From the NCBI GenBank assembly GCA_001312505.1, contig BBDW01000007.1:1-64000 (forward strand): 64,000 nucleotides of DNA, given 5' to 3'. Positions 20,759 to 32,197 of this stretch are shown here, piece after piece; position 1 is the first letter of the stretch; every line of letters begins with the position of its first letter. A model generated the notes under the pieces. The model did no database searches and was not told where the DNA came from. It worked only from the letters and a program-made list of their open reading frames with translations. Position numbers and translations under genes: made by a program. This DNA is from Mediterraneibacter faecis JCM 15917 (lineage in GTDB: Bacteria; Bacillota; Clostridia; Lachnospirales; Lachnospiraceae).

Positions 20759-23700
20759 TTAATACTGTATGAACATATGTGATGCAACCGCATCTTCCAG
20801 TGCATACTGCTTCATCTTCTTCTCTCGTTCTTCCGGATCTTCTTCCAGAATAATGTCATTGAGCCTTCCATATCTGCCCGGTTCACCTTTTTCAACCGTA
20901 TGCTGGCAGATCTTTTTCTCACTTCTGTAAGAATTTCCGTCAATTGTTTCTTTAAAATAATAGATCAGTCGTTCATGCGAGAACAACACAAACTTCTTCA
21001 CATACAAATTCTCATACATTGGTGTCAGAAGTTCTGTTGCATAATCAGAATCTCCGTTTCCACCTTTCTGCAACTGATAATACAACATAACACGGCTATC
21101 CTTCTGGCCCTTGTATTCTACCAGTGTCTTATCCCACAACTGGAATTCAATCAGCCACTCCTTATCATACTTAAGGAAAAATGGGAAATAAATCTGTTTG
21201 CCACAAAGTTCCTGCATAAACTTTTTCAGCGTCTTCTTAAGGATTGTTTCATACTCTTGATCCGAATAATATTTCAAAACAGCAATCATACAAATATCGA
21301 TTGTTGCCTCACCCTTCTCTGCTTCCCTGCAGATAATATCAATTATAGATTTCTCTATCTTACGTGCTTCTACAACATATTCTCTGGAGACATATGCCAG
21401 ATAAGCCTGCTGGAGCCGGAAGTATGCACCTTCATCATAATAAGCTTCAAATACTTTTGTCTCCTGGAATAATTCCTCTGAAAAGAGCATCTGTGTAATG
21501 ATCCGTTCTGCCAGTTTGTGTGTATGGACTTCATACTCTCTGGCAACTTTCCACAATTCCTTCATCTCCTGTGTTGCTCCACAGTAGAAGTTTGCCAAAT
21601 ACGTAAGAATCACTTTATCATACTGTTTTTTCTTAAATAAATCATAACAAACATAGGTCAGGAAATCATCATTCTCATAATTTGTCTCACGAATCATCTT
21701 GCTGCACAGTACCTGGATCTCATCCTCCGGGAAATTTTCCAGACCCTTTTCCTTTACGATTTCCAGTGTCAGCTCTTCCTCTTCTTCAAACGCTTTGCTT
21801 CGGTTCAGGCTATTTGCATATTTTCTGCAGATATCCATATATCTAAGTTCATAAAACAGACGTTTACTCTCATATGGGATAGAATCTGTATAATGTCTTC
21901 CATCTTTTGCTTCCCATACAATGCGATCCGTCTTTGCATACAGAAATACTCTGGCTCCATTCTCTGTATATGCTGCCTTCTGTGTAATTGTTCCATCAGC
22001 TGCGATTACATGAATAAATTTCATATTCGGAACCTTTGTTGTAATCCAATATGCGTGACACACATCATAAAGAGCGCGGATTCTGTCCTGACTCATGTCT
22101 GTCTCTACAAGGAATCGCTTATAAATAATCCGCAGATCTTCATCTATATTTCTCTTCTCCAACTGATTCCATGTGAATTCTTCCATCTCATCCTGTAGTG
22201 CGCATAAATCTCACTTGTCTCATCTTCATAAGTAATCAGATTTGCATACAAAAATGCGCATTTCTTATAATCCAGAGAATTTCCATGCATAAAATACAAA
22301 TATACCGAACGAGGAAGCGGCTTATGAAATTCTTCCGGTCTCGCAGCCGCCATATAATATTCGTAAAGCTGCGCGATCTTCAACTCTGCGTCTACCGCTT
22401 TCTCATACCAATGGAAATAGATGTGTTCTGTTCTGCTGCCTTTTATAAGCAATGTACAGATAGAAGTCAATATCATCGCTTCATCATACATCTCATAACA
22501 CTTCACAAGTACATTATACAGATGTTTATCAAAATTCTTCATCTGACTTGCCAGGTTTGCTGTATATAATGCAAGTTCCTTCGTCATCAGTTTATATTTC
22601 ACGCCAAAAAGCAGAACCTGTACTTCAAACTGTCCGAGTTTTTTAAGAGATGAGCTCTTCTCTTTAAAACAACGGAATGCCTGAAGATAGAACCATAAGC
22701 TGTGAGACTTATACTCCATAAACTGCTTCTCAAGCACATTCAGTCTTTCACTGTAGATTTTATATTCCGAATCAACCTCAATCAGCATACAAAGAATCCG
22801 CCAGCTGTCCGGATGCTTCATAAAAGAACGTGAAAGTTCTTCTGCGACCCTTCTCTGCCCAATCGAATCATTACTCAGCTTTGTCGTCAGATAAAGGTAA
22901 TAGGAACTCAATTCAACATCCTTACCGATTGCAAAACGATTGTAGTTATAAGATTCTAAAAGCCATTTTGCCTCATCCATCCGATTACCCAAAATGCAGA
23001 TATGTGCCTGGGCAAGAAGGTAAAATTCATTACGTTCATCTACCTCGCGAAGATGTGAAATTTTCTTAATAGAAGTCTCTGTCCAATCTTCCAGTGACAT
23101 CTTGTCACCTTCATATTTCAGATAATCTTTCAGAATTACATTAAATTCCTTTTCATTTGCACGATGTTCCTCATCTCTGCAAATATCCTTTTCCACTACG
23201 ACCTCATAACTCAATGTTTCATATGGAGTTTCCAGAATAATCCTTCCAAAGTTACTTCCTCTGTGAAGCTTGTCCATAGAAATACCATATTCCAGACGAT
23301 AGGCATTACCTATAAATTCGTCTGTCGTCAGATGTCTGTGCTCAACAGAAAGGAAATCGCCTTCTGTTCTTACATCAATCTCCAGATATCCCCCCCAGGT
23401 ATTTTTCTTCACAGTAAAAGTCTCTTTTCTGTCTTCTACAAGAGAAATAAAAGCACGGCTTTCTTCTTCCAATGTAAGAAAAATCTTCTCTTTCTGCTTG
23501 CACCCTACCAGGAATTCTTCAAGGGCGTGCTGATCCAGTTCCCATTTACGCATATTATTATAAAGCGCCTTGATCCTCGTATCTTCATATTTGAGAATTT
23601 CAAAGAAATCTCTGGACCGGAATAACTTCACTGCCTCAGCTGCATCACGATATGTAAGCTTCTTAAAATCTTCCAGGCTCTGAACCTTTCCGTATCGAGT

Positions 23701-24067
23701 CATAACAAATGGTTTCTCAATAATTGCAGTAAATGCAATATCATACTCTCCACCATTACATACAATCGTAAATTTCCCATGTTCAACATGTCCCGGCACA
23801 AGTCCTCTTCCATCGTATGTATAATAAATATTTACCGGATTTCCATCAAAACCCTGCTCTGCGCACTGTACACGATAGGAAGAAGGATATACAAGTCCAC
23901 GTATTGTCCCTTCCCCCTTCATTCTGCAGAGAAAAGCTTCCCTCATATTTTTCTCCTTCTCCGACACGCATCGTAATGTGAGTCTCAGGAAAAATAATTT
24001 CCGGCTGCGGGATGTGAAAATCCCCCCCCTTTGCAAAACGTTTGATCTTATTCTTCAAATCCGTCAC
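20759..24067 (-). CDS. DUF5717 family giant repeat protein (two frameshifts as read)
   Basis: About 1,100 residues when joined; unknown function, restricted as far as I know to Lachnospiraceae and relatives. The N-terminal ~300 residues are beta-rich; the rest is helical repeat (TPR/HEAT-like), e.g. YLLAQAHICILGNRMDEAKWLLESY-type pairs. Breaks: C5 at 23913-23917 (native 4, restoring QNEGEGTIRGLVYPSS) and a missing C near 22192 (restoring HYRDEMEEFTWNQLEK). A C8 run at 24022-24029 adds a Gly near the start. The start codon is GTG 24065-24067 with a weak ribosome-binding site. First of three overlapping genes with DUF5716 and a TPR protein. Confidence 0.7.
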
Positions 24068-24279
24068 CTACTCAAATTTTTAATCATCCATAAGTTTGCT
24101 TCTGGCAACTGCCAAAAACGCTACTATAAATTATATCATTAGTATACATGATCTTGCAATGGGGGATTGTATAAAGTTTTACATCCATTTTTTCATTAAA
24201 ATTCCTTCTTTATTTTCCCTGAAAAATGGATACATTTTTACCGGCAGCTTCCCATCATTGGATACAAGTAAGTAAAACC

Positions 24280-24308
24280 GAGACAAATCAAACAGAACGT
24301 GCTATAAT
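24280..24308 (+). promoter_or_regulatory. Promoter of the cytidylate-kinase-like gene
   Basis: TATAAT at 24303-24308 with a weak -35 (GAGACA, 24280-24285), 17-base spacing, 43 bases before the ATG; AAAGGAGG ribosome-binding site follows. Confidence 0.55.
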
Positions 24309-24350
24309 AAAATTCATCTGAATGTTATTTCTACAAAGGAGGACTTCATT

Positions 24351-24835
24351 ATGAAATTAGTAATTACTATGAGTCGTCGTTTCGGTACCGGAGCCAGCAT
24401 TATTGCTGAAGAGCTTTCGAAACGACTTGATATTCCGGTCTATGACAAGGCCTATATAGAAGAAAAGCTCTCTGATCACAAATATGAAAGTGAAGCTGAA
24501 GCAATCCGGAAACTGGCTGAAAACCCTTGCATTATTCTCGGACGATGCGCCTCAGATATTCTGAAAGACCGGATGAATGTATTAAACATCTATGTGAGTG
24601 CTGCCAAAGAGGACCGCATTCAGAGAATCATGAAAAAAGAAAATCTTGATCATGATGCCGCAAAAGAAAAGGTGGAGCATACGGATGAAGAGCGTGCTGC
24701 TTATTATTATGAACACACCGGCAAGACCTGGGAGATGTGAATGATTATCACATGATTCTTGACACTTCCGAACTTGGTGTTGAAAACTGTGCTGATATCT
24801 TAATGCATTATTTCGAAAAACTGGAATACATTTAA
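24351..24835 (+). CDS. Cytidylate kinase-like protein (frameshift near the 3' end as read)
   Basis: P-loop nucleotide kinase-like protein of about 161 residues. The N-terminus ITMSRRFGTGASIIAEEL carries a P-loop-like GTGAS segment; CIILGRCASDIL and a lid with RIQRIMKKENLDHDAAKEKV match the cytidylate kinase-like family. As read it ends at TWEM; restoring one G at 24730-24732 gives TWGDVNDYHMILDTSELG and stops at 24833-24835. Shorter than Cmk (~220), so CMP kinase activity is uncertain. The RBS AAAGGAGG is well placed. Confidence 0.8.
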
Positions 24836-24881
24836 TTTTTCGTGAAAGCACGGACTTTGGCTCGTTGCTCGTGTAAATATA

Positions 24882-24926
24882 ACAGGGACAAAAACTTGTT
24901 GGTCTTCACAAAGTTTTTGTCCCTGT
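24882..24926. terminator. Strong bidirectional intrinsic terminator
   Basis: ACAGGGACAAAAACTT pairs fully with AAGTTTTTGTCCCTGT, followed by T7 on the plus strand. It separates the kinase-like gene from the convergent PPIase gene. Confidence 0.92.
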
Positions 24927-24930
24927 TTTT

Positions 24931-25986
24931 TTAATTCTGGCTGTCTGAAGTATCTGATGTATCTGACGTTTTAATTGTTACACCCTGTTTTTCAAAACTG
25001 ATCTTCTTCCATACTTTTTTCTCTTCTTTGATTTTTGTATCCTTTTTCCACTGCTCCAGAAGTGAATCATACTGTTCCTTTTTTCTCTCACTTACAATAC
25101 TTTCTTTTTTACTGTCTGTTGCCTCTCTGTCCAAAAGACTTGTAAGCTTTGCAATATAAATTCCATTCTCTGTCTCTATAATATCTGTAACATCACCTTC
25201 ATTTGTCAATGCATCTGCTGCTGCGATCAGATCCTTATCCGGGCTTGTACTTTCAGAATCAAATGTAGCTGTCTGGGCTGTAAGTCCTGCTGCTGATGCA
25301 ACAGTCTCCATATCTTCTCCACCCTTTAACCGATCATCAAATGCCTGTGCGGTCGTCTTCAAGGCTTCTTTCTCATCATCTGATAATGTCTGGGATTCTC
25401 CCGAATCATCTGTTGTTGTATATGAGAATAAGAGATATTGCATACTCTTCTGTGCTGCATCTTCATCTGATACATTCTCATCCACACCAGCTTCCATTGC
25501 CGCTTCCATCTTATTCGAAATTGTCATCAGTTCGAGAACTTTAGCCACTTCCTCCTCATCTCCTGATACCACTTTCTTCACATCATCCGAATTATCTTCA
25601 CCGAATTTTGCTGCTGCATCTTTAATCGCCTGCTGCTCTTCCTCTGTCAGTGCAACATCATAGTCAGATACATGCTGTGAAACAAGATACATATTCTCCA
25701 GATTCTCAAGAATACTCTTCTTTGTCTGCTCCTCATATGTCTGATCGCCTGATGCTTCCTTTGCCCACATCTCTTCTGCTGTTGTTCCCATCATACTCGC
25801 ATAGTAGGTTTCATACTGAGCCTGCTGCAATCTTGCGTAAAAATTCGCGACTCCAAGTGTAATCTTCTCATCACCGACTGTTGCAACTGTCTCATCTGTA
25901 TTTATTGTTCCGCATCCTGTCAAAGATGTTGCTGTCAATGTGCCTGCCACTGCAAGCACTGCCAGCCTTTTTGCCAAACGTACCAT
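24931..25986 (-). CDS. PrsA/SurA-like peptidyl-prolyl isomerase lipoprotein
   Basis: Extracytoplasmic foldase, 351 residues. Lipobox TSLTGCGTI (Cys about 25) follows a signal peptide. A SurA_N-like helical domain (about 32-190) precedes a parvulin-like segment with MQYLLFSYTTTDDSGESQTLSDDEK and LTNEGDVTDIIETENGIYIAKLTSL. The Asp/Lys-rich linker and C-terminal low-complexity tail (TSDTSDTSDSQN) are typical. It follows mfd by 113 bases, an order I recall from other Lachnospiraceae. Isomerase activity is inferred from the family. Confidence 0.85.
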   Translation of the reverse strand: MVRLAKRLAVLAVAGTLTATSLTGCGTINTDETVATVGDEKITLGVANFYARLQQAQYETYYASMMGTTAEEMWAKEASGDQTYEEQTKKSILENLENMYLVSQHVSDYDVALTEEEQQAIKDAAAKFGEDNSDDVKKVVSGDEEEVAKVLELMTISNKMEAAMEAGVDENVSDEDAAQKSMQYLLFSYTTTDDSGESQTLSDDEKEALKTTAQAFDDRLKGGEDMETVASAAGLTAQTATFDSESTSPDKDLIAAADALTNEGDVTDIIETENGIYIAKLTSLLDREATDSKKESIVSERKKEQYDSLLEQWKKDTKIKEEKKVWKKISFEKQGVTIKTSDTSDTSDSQN

Positions 25987-26099
25987 CTGGTAAATCCTCC
26001 TCTTTTTACGTATTTACTTACGCAGCCATACTACCGCTCATTATATCGTGTTTTTTGTTCTATCACAACCCCCCCAAACACAGAATCTCCTCAACTTCC

Positions 26100-29000
26100 C
26101 TAATCTAATCGAAGTTCGCGAATACTCTCTATAATTTCTCTTAGCATCTGCAGAACATTTTCCCCCCCTTTCTCTTTTCCACTTCTCCCTTTCTTTTGAT
26201 AAAGGAAATACGGGACTGCTTCTGCTTTGAAAATCATATTATTTCCATATTTCTTTAAAAGTGCCGGAATTTTTGCCGGATCCAGATTTGCTTTTTCATA
26301 TAAGATAAATTTGTAGTCTTTTCCCTTTTGTTCTATCGCTGTAATATATGCAGAATGCGCAAGACTCTTAAGTGCTGCAATATGAAGAAGCTGCTGTACT
26401 TTTTTCGGAAGATCTCCAAAACGATCAATCAGTTCTTCTGTCATATCATCCATCTCTTCTTCTGTTTCAATTGTGGCAATTCTCTTATAAATATCCAATT
26501 TTTGATACTCGTTTTTAATGTAAGATTCCGGAATAAATGCATCTATATCAAGATCAATCGTTGTAGCGTAGTCTGCTTCTTCTTTTTCACCTTTCAACTG
26601 ACTGACAGCCTCATTAAGCATCTTGCAGTACAAGTCATATCCAACTGCTGCCATATGACCACTTTGCGACTCTCCTAAAAGATTTCCCGCACCTCGGATC
26701 TCAAGATCACGCATTGCGATCTTGAATCCCGATCCAAGATCTGTAAATTCACGAATTGCAGCCAGCCTCTTCTCTGCAACTTCTTTAAGCATCTTATCCC
26801 TCTGATACAGCAGAAATGCATATGCCATTCGATTGGATCTCCCAACTCTTCCTCGCAACTGATATAACTGTGACAGTCCAAATCTATCTGCATCTTGTAT
26901 AATCATCGTATTAGCATTCGCAATGTCCAGTCCTGTTTCAATAATTGTTGTCGATACAAGCACATCAATATCACCATTGATAAAATCATACATAATATCT
27001 TCCAACTGATGTTCATTCATCTGTCCATGTGCGTAAGATACCCTTGCATCCGGCACCAGTTTCTGCACACGAAGTGCCACATCTGCAATATTTTCCACTC
27101 TGTTATACACATAATAGACCTGTCCACCTCTGGCGAGTTCACGCTCAATAGCTTCACGTACCATCTCATCATTGTATTCCATTACATACGTCTGTATTGG
27201 CATACGATCCATCGGTGCTTCCTCAAGCACACTCATATCGCGAATTCCGATCAAACTCATATGAAGTGTTCTTGGGATTGGCGTTGCTGTCAGCGTCAGC
27301 ACGTCTATATTTTCTCTTAATTTTTTAATTTTTTCCTTATGCGTCACACCAAAACGTTGTTCTTCATCTATGATCAGAAGTCCTAAATCTTTATATCCAA
27401 CATCCTTTGAAAGCACTCTGTGTGTTCCGATCACGATATCAACCAGACCTTTTTTCAAATCCTCTACTGTTTTTTCTGCTGCGCCTGCGTCCGAAAACGG
27501 CTCATCAAGTCAACACGCACCGGAAAATCTTTAAACCTTTGTATAAATGTATTATAGTGTTGCTGCGCAAGAATCGTTGTAGGTACAAGATAAACAACCT
27601 GTTTTCCTTCCTGCACTGCCTTAAAAGCTGCTCTTATCGCAATTTCAGTCTTACCATACCCTACATCTCCGCAGATCAGACGATCCATAATCTTCGTACT
27701 TTCCATATCTTTCTTTGTATCTTCAATTGCACGAAGCTGATCCTCTGTCTCTTCAAATGGAAACATCTCCTCAAACTCTCTCTGCCAGACCGTATCCGGT
27801 CCATAAACATAACCTTCTGTCTGCTGGCGCGTTGCGTAGAGTTTTACAAGATCTTTTGCGATTAACTGAACCGCTTTTTTTACCTGTCCTTTTGTTTTTT
27901 TCCACTGAGGTGTACCAAGCTTATTCAATTTTGGTGGCTTTGCATCTGCTCCTGCGTATTTCTGGATCAGATCCATCTGTGTTGCCGGTATATATAGAAT
28001 TCCTCCGTCCGCATAGGAAATTTTCATATAATCCCGAGTAACAGTATCTACTTCGACTTTCTCAATCCCCCCCTGATAAATTCCAAGTCCGTGATTCTCA
28101 TGTACCACATAGTCTCCCGGTTTAAGTTCGGCAAATTCCTGGATTTTTTTTCCTTCATAAGTTTTTCTTTTCTTTTTTTTCTTTTTCTTACCAAAAATAT
28201 CAGATTCCGAGATGACCGTAAACTTTAACATTGGATACTCGTATCCCTCTGAAATATAACCACAGGTTACCATAATCTCTCCCGGATTCACCTGCCGTTC
28301 CATCTCTTCACTGTAAAAACTGCTCAGATCATAATCTCTCAGATCTTCTGCAAGACGTTTTGCTCTTGTTCTTGAGCCCGAAACAAGAATCACGCGATAC
28401 CCTGTTCTTTTCAGTTTCTTCAGATCTCGTGTCAGGAGCTCAAAGCTGCTATTATACGGATTGACAGTTTTAACCTGCAGACTGTAGACAGACCTTACTT
28501 TAAACATTCCACATTTTGATTCCAACATGGTAAATGCAATTCCATAATACTTGTTCATCTTTCCAATCGTATGATCTGTCTGTTCTACCTGAATCGGAAT
28601 CTCATCTGCCTCGATACCTGCTTCTTCTCTGCTCTCCAAGCTGTGAAAGTACTCTTTTTCTACGATTTCTGCAGATTCTTGAAGACGTACCGGTTCATCC
28701 AAAAACAAGATTGTCTCCTTTACCGGAAAATATGCCAAAAAGCTTTCCGTTTCCATCTGCTTCCAGTTCTCAGTTGCCGGATAGATTTCTATTTCCTGTA
28801 AATTCTCTGTCGACCTCTGACTTTCCACATCAAAACTTCTAATAGAATCAACTTCATCTCCCCCATAATTCAATTCGAACCGGATTCTCCTCTGTCAGTG
28901 GAAATACATCCAGAATCCCACCTCTGACTGCAAATTGTCCCGGACTTTCAACCTGGTTTTCCCTTTCATATCCTAATATCGAAAGGTTTTCCTGTAATTT

Positions 29001-29453
29001 CTGAAAATCCAGCGCCTCTTCTGCATGAATCTTAATCCTGTTCCCATACAGTTCTTCTTTCGATGGAAGCCCATCCAGAAATGCGTCCATTGTTGTAACT
29101 ACAGTAATTGCTTCCCGTCCTTTCTTCTCTACAATCGCACGCAATACTTCCATACGTTTCCCTGTCAAAAATGCGCCCTTAATATCTGCATGATAAAACA
29201 AAAGATCTCTTGCCGGATAAAACCATACATTTTCCTCCAGTACACGCCATTCTTCATAAGCCTGTTTTGCTTTTTCTTCACTGGAAAAAACGATGACTCT
29301 GTACTCAAAGCCATCGCTCAGTGCTTTCGCGAGATGTATCTTCTGTGAATTCACACATCCTGCGATTTGCAGGAAACCCGTTTTCTTTCTTCTCGAACTG
29401 ACAATCTCCTGATAATCAGCCAGTTCTTTTAATGGTTCTAAAAAAGCCTGCAT
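26100..29453 (-). CDS. mfd: Transcription-repair coupling factor Mfd (two frameshifts as read)
   Basis: Displaces stalled RNA polymerase and recruits UvrA. About 1,115 residues when joined. Order: UvrB-homology N-terminal domain, RNA-polymerase interaction domain (PGDYVVHENHGLGIYQG), DNA translocase motor with Walker A CGDVGYGKTEIA, DEEQ box (LIIDEEQRFGV), RGRVGRSN motif VI and the C-terminal TRCF domain. Breaks: C5 at 28860-28864 (native 4, IELWGDEVDSIRSF) and T6 at 27470-27475 (native 7, QQKKTVEDLKKG). C7 runs add Gly in IYQGGIEKV and EKGGENVL. Begins two bases after pth ends. Confidence 0.97.
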
Positions 29454-29455
29454 CT

Positions 29456-30035
29456 CTACTCGTCCTTCTTTTTACGATTATATTCGTTCATCGCTTCGCT
29501 CATCTGGTCACTCACGATCAGTTCCACCGCTTTTACCGCATTATCATAACCTTCGCTCATCAGTTCCTGTTCCGTTTTAGAAAAATGTCCTAAAACATAA
29601 TCTGCAAGATCATACTTCGGTGGTTTTTCTCCAACTCCTACTTTTATTCTAGGAAAAACCTGTCCGCCAAGATGTGCAATAATATTTTTTATTCCATTAT
29701 GCCCACCTGCACTGCCTTTTGCACGAATTCTTAATTGTCCTACCCCCAAGACTGATATCATCATAAATCACGATCAGTTCCTTCTCAGGATCCACTTTAT
29801 AATAGTCAATCACACTTCGGATACTCTCGCCACTAAGGTTCATATAAGTCTGCGGTTTTACCAAAATCACCTTCTGTCCTGCAATCATACCCTTTCCAAT
29901 CAAAGCTCGATGCTTCTCCATAGTTACATCTATATTATATCTCTCAGAAAGTCGATCTATAACATCAAATCCGACATTGTGTCTTGTTCCTTCGTATTCT
30001 TTCGTCGGATTACCTAATCCTGCTATAATATACAT
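29456..30035 (-). CDS. pth: Peptidyl-tRNA hydrolase (frameshifted as read)
   Basis: Releases tRNA from peptidyl-tRNA. Catalytic His lies in [11 protein letters not shown] (about residue 20); conserved [17 protein letters not shown] and [11 protein letters not shown] follow. The frame breaks at C5 29743-29747 (native 4), which splits it into two overlapping frames; joined length is about 192 residues, as expected. Upstream of mfd in one operon. Confidence 0.96.
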
Positions 30036-30216
30036 CTTCTTCTTCCTTTCCTAAATGCGTTCTCCATCCTCTTCTTCCCACTGTAAGCAACACGGGCTTG
30101 TTGTCATATAACTTCCTCTTGCAAACAGCAATCTTTATTTTACCGCATGTGTGAATATTTGTCATGCATATTTGCTCTGTAAATTCATAAATTGTATAAA
30201 AAGGGGGGGGATACTC

Positions 30217-30393
30217 ATGAAATCAAAAACTAAAATCATTGTCCTTCATATGAAAGAGATCATCTATACTATTATTTTTGCTGCTCTTGGCATTCTTTTG
30301 ATTCTTCTTCTGATTCTTATGTTCCATCCAAAAGAACCGTCTCCTGAATCTGATCCTCAATGTTGCATTGCTGAAACTAACATTTCTTCATAA
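30217..30393 (+). CDS. Small single-pass membrane protein
   Basis: 58 residues: a basic N-terminus (KSKTKIIVLHMK), one strongly hydrophobic helix (about 15-37) and a short Pro/Glu/Cys tail. The ATG at 30217 follows a purine-rich site that reads as a G8 tract (30203-30210), probably a lengthened AAGGGGG-type ribosome-binding site. Divergent from pth. No function recognised; an upstream in-frame ATG (30151) lacks a binding site. Confidence 0.6.
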   Translation: MKSKTKIIVLHMKEIIYTIIFAALGILLILLLILMFHPKEPSPESDPQCCIAETNISS

Positions 30394-30430
30394 GCACTCA
30401 AAAATGCTGCTTGCCGGGTTTATACAGCAA

Positions 30431-30462
30431 AAAAGCCACAGTCCATCCTTTCTGTGGCTTTT
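30431..30462. terminator. Bidirectional intrinsic terminator
   Basis: AAAAGCCACAG / CTGTGGCTTTT, 11-bp stem, with A- and T-rich flanks; ends the small membrane protein gene and the convergent HAD operon. Confidence 0.88.
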
Positions 30463-30500
30463 CAATTGCTTTTTCACAATCACTACTATTTTAATTCTGC

Positions 30501-30764
30501 TTATCCTTCTACAATTAGATAAGTACCATCCGGCAGTGCAAATACTTCAGAAGCCTCTTCTAATTCTTCCTCTGACATCCCGTCTACATCCATGCCATTC
30601 TCTTCAAAGTATTCTCTTACTTCAGCCAGAGATTCTACAACAACTGCCATACAGTCCTCCAGAAAAGCTTCTGCTGCCTCAAGGGTCTCTGCTACCGGTT
30701 CATCAAAAAGCTGCTCCTGCTTCTCCAAAAAAGTCTTCAGACACTCTTCATTGTACTCTCCCAT
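30501..30764 (-). CDS. Small acidic conserved protein
   Basis: 87 residues, very Glu-rich, with ETLEAAEAFLEDCMAVVV and a short C-terminal strand FALPDGTYLIVEG. I recognise it as a conserved Lachnospiraceae protein but know no function. Its ATG overlaps the HAD-phosphatase stop by one base (TAATG), so it is translationally coupled. Confidence 0.65.
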   Translation of the reverse strand: MGEYNEECLKTFLEKQEQLFDEPVAETLEAAEAFLEDCMAVVVESLAEVREYFEENGMDVDGMSEEELEEASEVFALPDGTYLIVEG

Positions 30765-31438
30765 TACTTCTCCTCCTGTTTCTTAACAATCTTTCGTATC
30801 TCTTCCGCTGAATCAACAATACATTCAGCTCCGTCCTCTAAAAGAGCTTCTCTTCCACGGAATCCCCAGGACACAAGAATTGTCTGCATCCTTGCCGTGT
30901 GCCCTGTTGCAAGATCCACTTCTGAATCTCCGATGTATGCTGCTTCTTCCGGCAAAACCCCCCCAAATGAACTGGCAATCGTCAACGCGGCCGTCGGATC
31001 CGGTTTCTTAGGAACTCCATCCTTCTGTCCCTGTACATGGTCAAAAAGTGCTTTCCCAAATACTTCTTCAACCACATGGACAGCCTGCCTGTCTGGCTTG
31101 TTTGATAAAACTGCAAGTTTGATACCACTCTCTTTCAACTGCTGCAACATCTGTGGAATTCCTTCGTATGGAGCAACCTTATACATACAATTTGCATCAA
31201 ATATCCTGGCATACGCTTCCACCGCCTCTTCAAGATGACACAGTTGTGTATCCCCGCCTGCCTTTAATGTCCGTTCAAGCAGAACCTTCGCCCCCCCATC
31301 TCCAACGAACTGCCGGCACTGTTCCTTTGTGATCTGTGGCATTCCAATCTCTTTCATCGTCTCATTGACTGAATATTCCAGTGAATCCAATGTGTTTGTC
31401 AACGTTCCATCCAGATCAAAAATACAAGCCTTTATCAT
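30764..31438 (-). CDS. HAD family hydrolase (phosphoglycolate phosphatase-like)
   Basis: Cytosolic phosphatase. Motif I FDLDGTLTNT near residues 6-15 holds the nucleophile Asp, motif II LAVLSNKPD, and motif IV YIGDSEVDLATG are intact; a cap domain lies between. Two glycine doublings (VGDGGAKVL, SSFGGVLPEE) come from C7 runs at 31290-31296 and 30958-30964. I set the start at ATG 31436-31438, after GGAGG (31444-31448). Lies between sigG and the small acidic gene. The substrate is not determinable. Confidence 0.9.
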   Translation of the reverse strand: MIKACIFDLDGTLTNTLDSLEYSVNETMKEIGMPQITKEQCRQFVGDGGAKVLLERTLKAGGDTQLCHLEEAVEAYARIFDANCMYKVAPYEGIPQMLQQLKESGIKLAVLSNKPDRQAVHVVEEVFGKALFDHVQGQKDGVPKKPDPTAALTIASSFGGVLPEEAAYIGDSEVDLATGHTARMQTILVSWGFRGREALLEDGAECIVDSAEEIRKIVKKQEEK

Positions 31439-31566
31439 AGCTGCCTCCATACTTTATCATTGGTTACATTACACCATAACCATATCTGCTCTTTTCTGTT
31501 ACTTTCCGTAACATTTTCTTCCCACTTATCATAGTATGAAGTCATAAAAATTTCAATACTTTCTCT

Positions 31567-32061
31567 CTATTTTCCAAGAAGATATTGTCTCATTGTTTTT
31601 AAAGCATTTTTCTCTAAACGGCTCACCTGTGCCTGCGAAATTCCAATCTGTTCCGAAACTTCCATCTGCGTCTTTCCTTCAAAAAATCGTAAGCGGATCA
31701 GCCGTCTCTCTCTTTCATTCAGCCGTTCCATCGCAGCCTCTAAAGACAACTCTTCCACCCAGTTTTCTTCTCTGTTCTTCTTATCACTGACCTGATCCAT
31801 CACATACAGTGCATCGCCACCATCATTATACACCGGTTCCTGAAGACTCATTGGTGTCTGTACTGCATCCAGTGCATAAACTACTTCTTCTTTTGAAAGT
31901 CCAATCTCTTCTGCGATTTCCTGAATGCTGGGTTCTTTCATATTTTTTCGGATATAACCTTCTCTTGTATAAATTACTTTATAAGCTATATCACGCAATG
32001 AGCGGCTCACGCGAAGGGAACTGTTATCTCGCAGATACCGACGGATTTCTCCTATGATCAT
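31567..32061 (-). CDS. sigG: RNA polymerase sigma-G factor, C-terminal part only (interrupted)
   Basis: Forespore sporulation sigma factor. The 164 residues match SigG from the end of region 2 onward: MIIGEIRRYLRDN, the SigG-typical SLQEPVYNDGGDALYVMDQVSD, and region 4 with EGKTQMEVSEQIGISQAQVSRLEKNALK. Full SigG is about 257 residues; the first ~93, including the region 2 promoter-recognition helices, are absent. Reading upstream in frame gives a stop five codons before the ATG and no ribosome-binding site, so this is not a short native protein. The break coincides with the edge of the serine-recombinase element. The missing half is not in this window. Confidence 0.9.
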   Translation of the reverse strand: MIIGEIRRYLRDNSSLRVSRSLRDIAYKVIYTREGYIRKNMKEPSIQEIAEEIGLSKEEVVYALDAVQTPMSLQEPVYNDGGDALYVMDQVSDKKNREENWVEELSLEAAMERLNERERRLIRLRFFEGKTQMEVSEQIGISQAQVSRLEKNALKTMRQYLLGK

Positions 32062-32070
32062 AGGGATAAT
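32046..32070. other. Probable attachment-site junction inside sigG
   Basis: sigG homology ends here. The junction holds a perfect 14-base palindrome CCTATGATCATAGG (32051-32064) covering the codons for M-I-I. By analogy with skin-type elements this would be one att site; the partner copy should sit at the far end beyond 64,000. Confidence 0.6.
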
Positions 32071-32197
32071 GTATTATAGTGGAAATTTTGAAATTTCCTT
32101 TATCCAATAGGGTAATTATCTTGAATAAGATATATGAAATTTCACACGCAAGAAGATATATCCCCCCCTTGCGATGTATTAACTATAGAAATGTAAT

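Noticed and set aside
18913-24036. Four separate hypothetical genes
   Set aside because: Restoring one base at 22192 and at 18943 and trimming one at 23913 yields one long and one medium protein with continuous family sequence.
30203-30210. G8 tract in a ribosome-binding site as a phase-variation switch
   Set aside because: It is one of dozens of lengthened G/C runs spread over genes of every kind, so a specific contingency locus is not supported.
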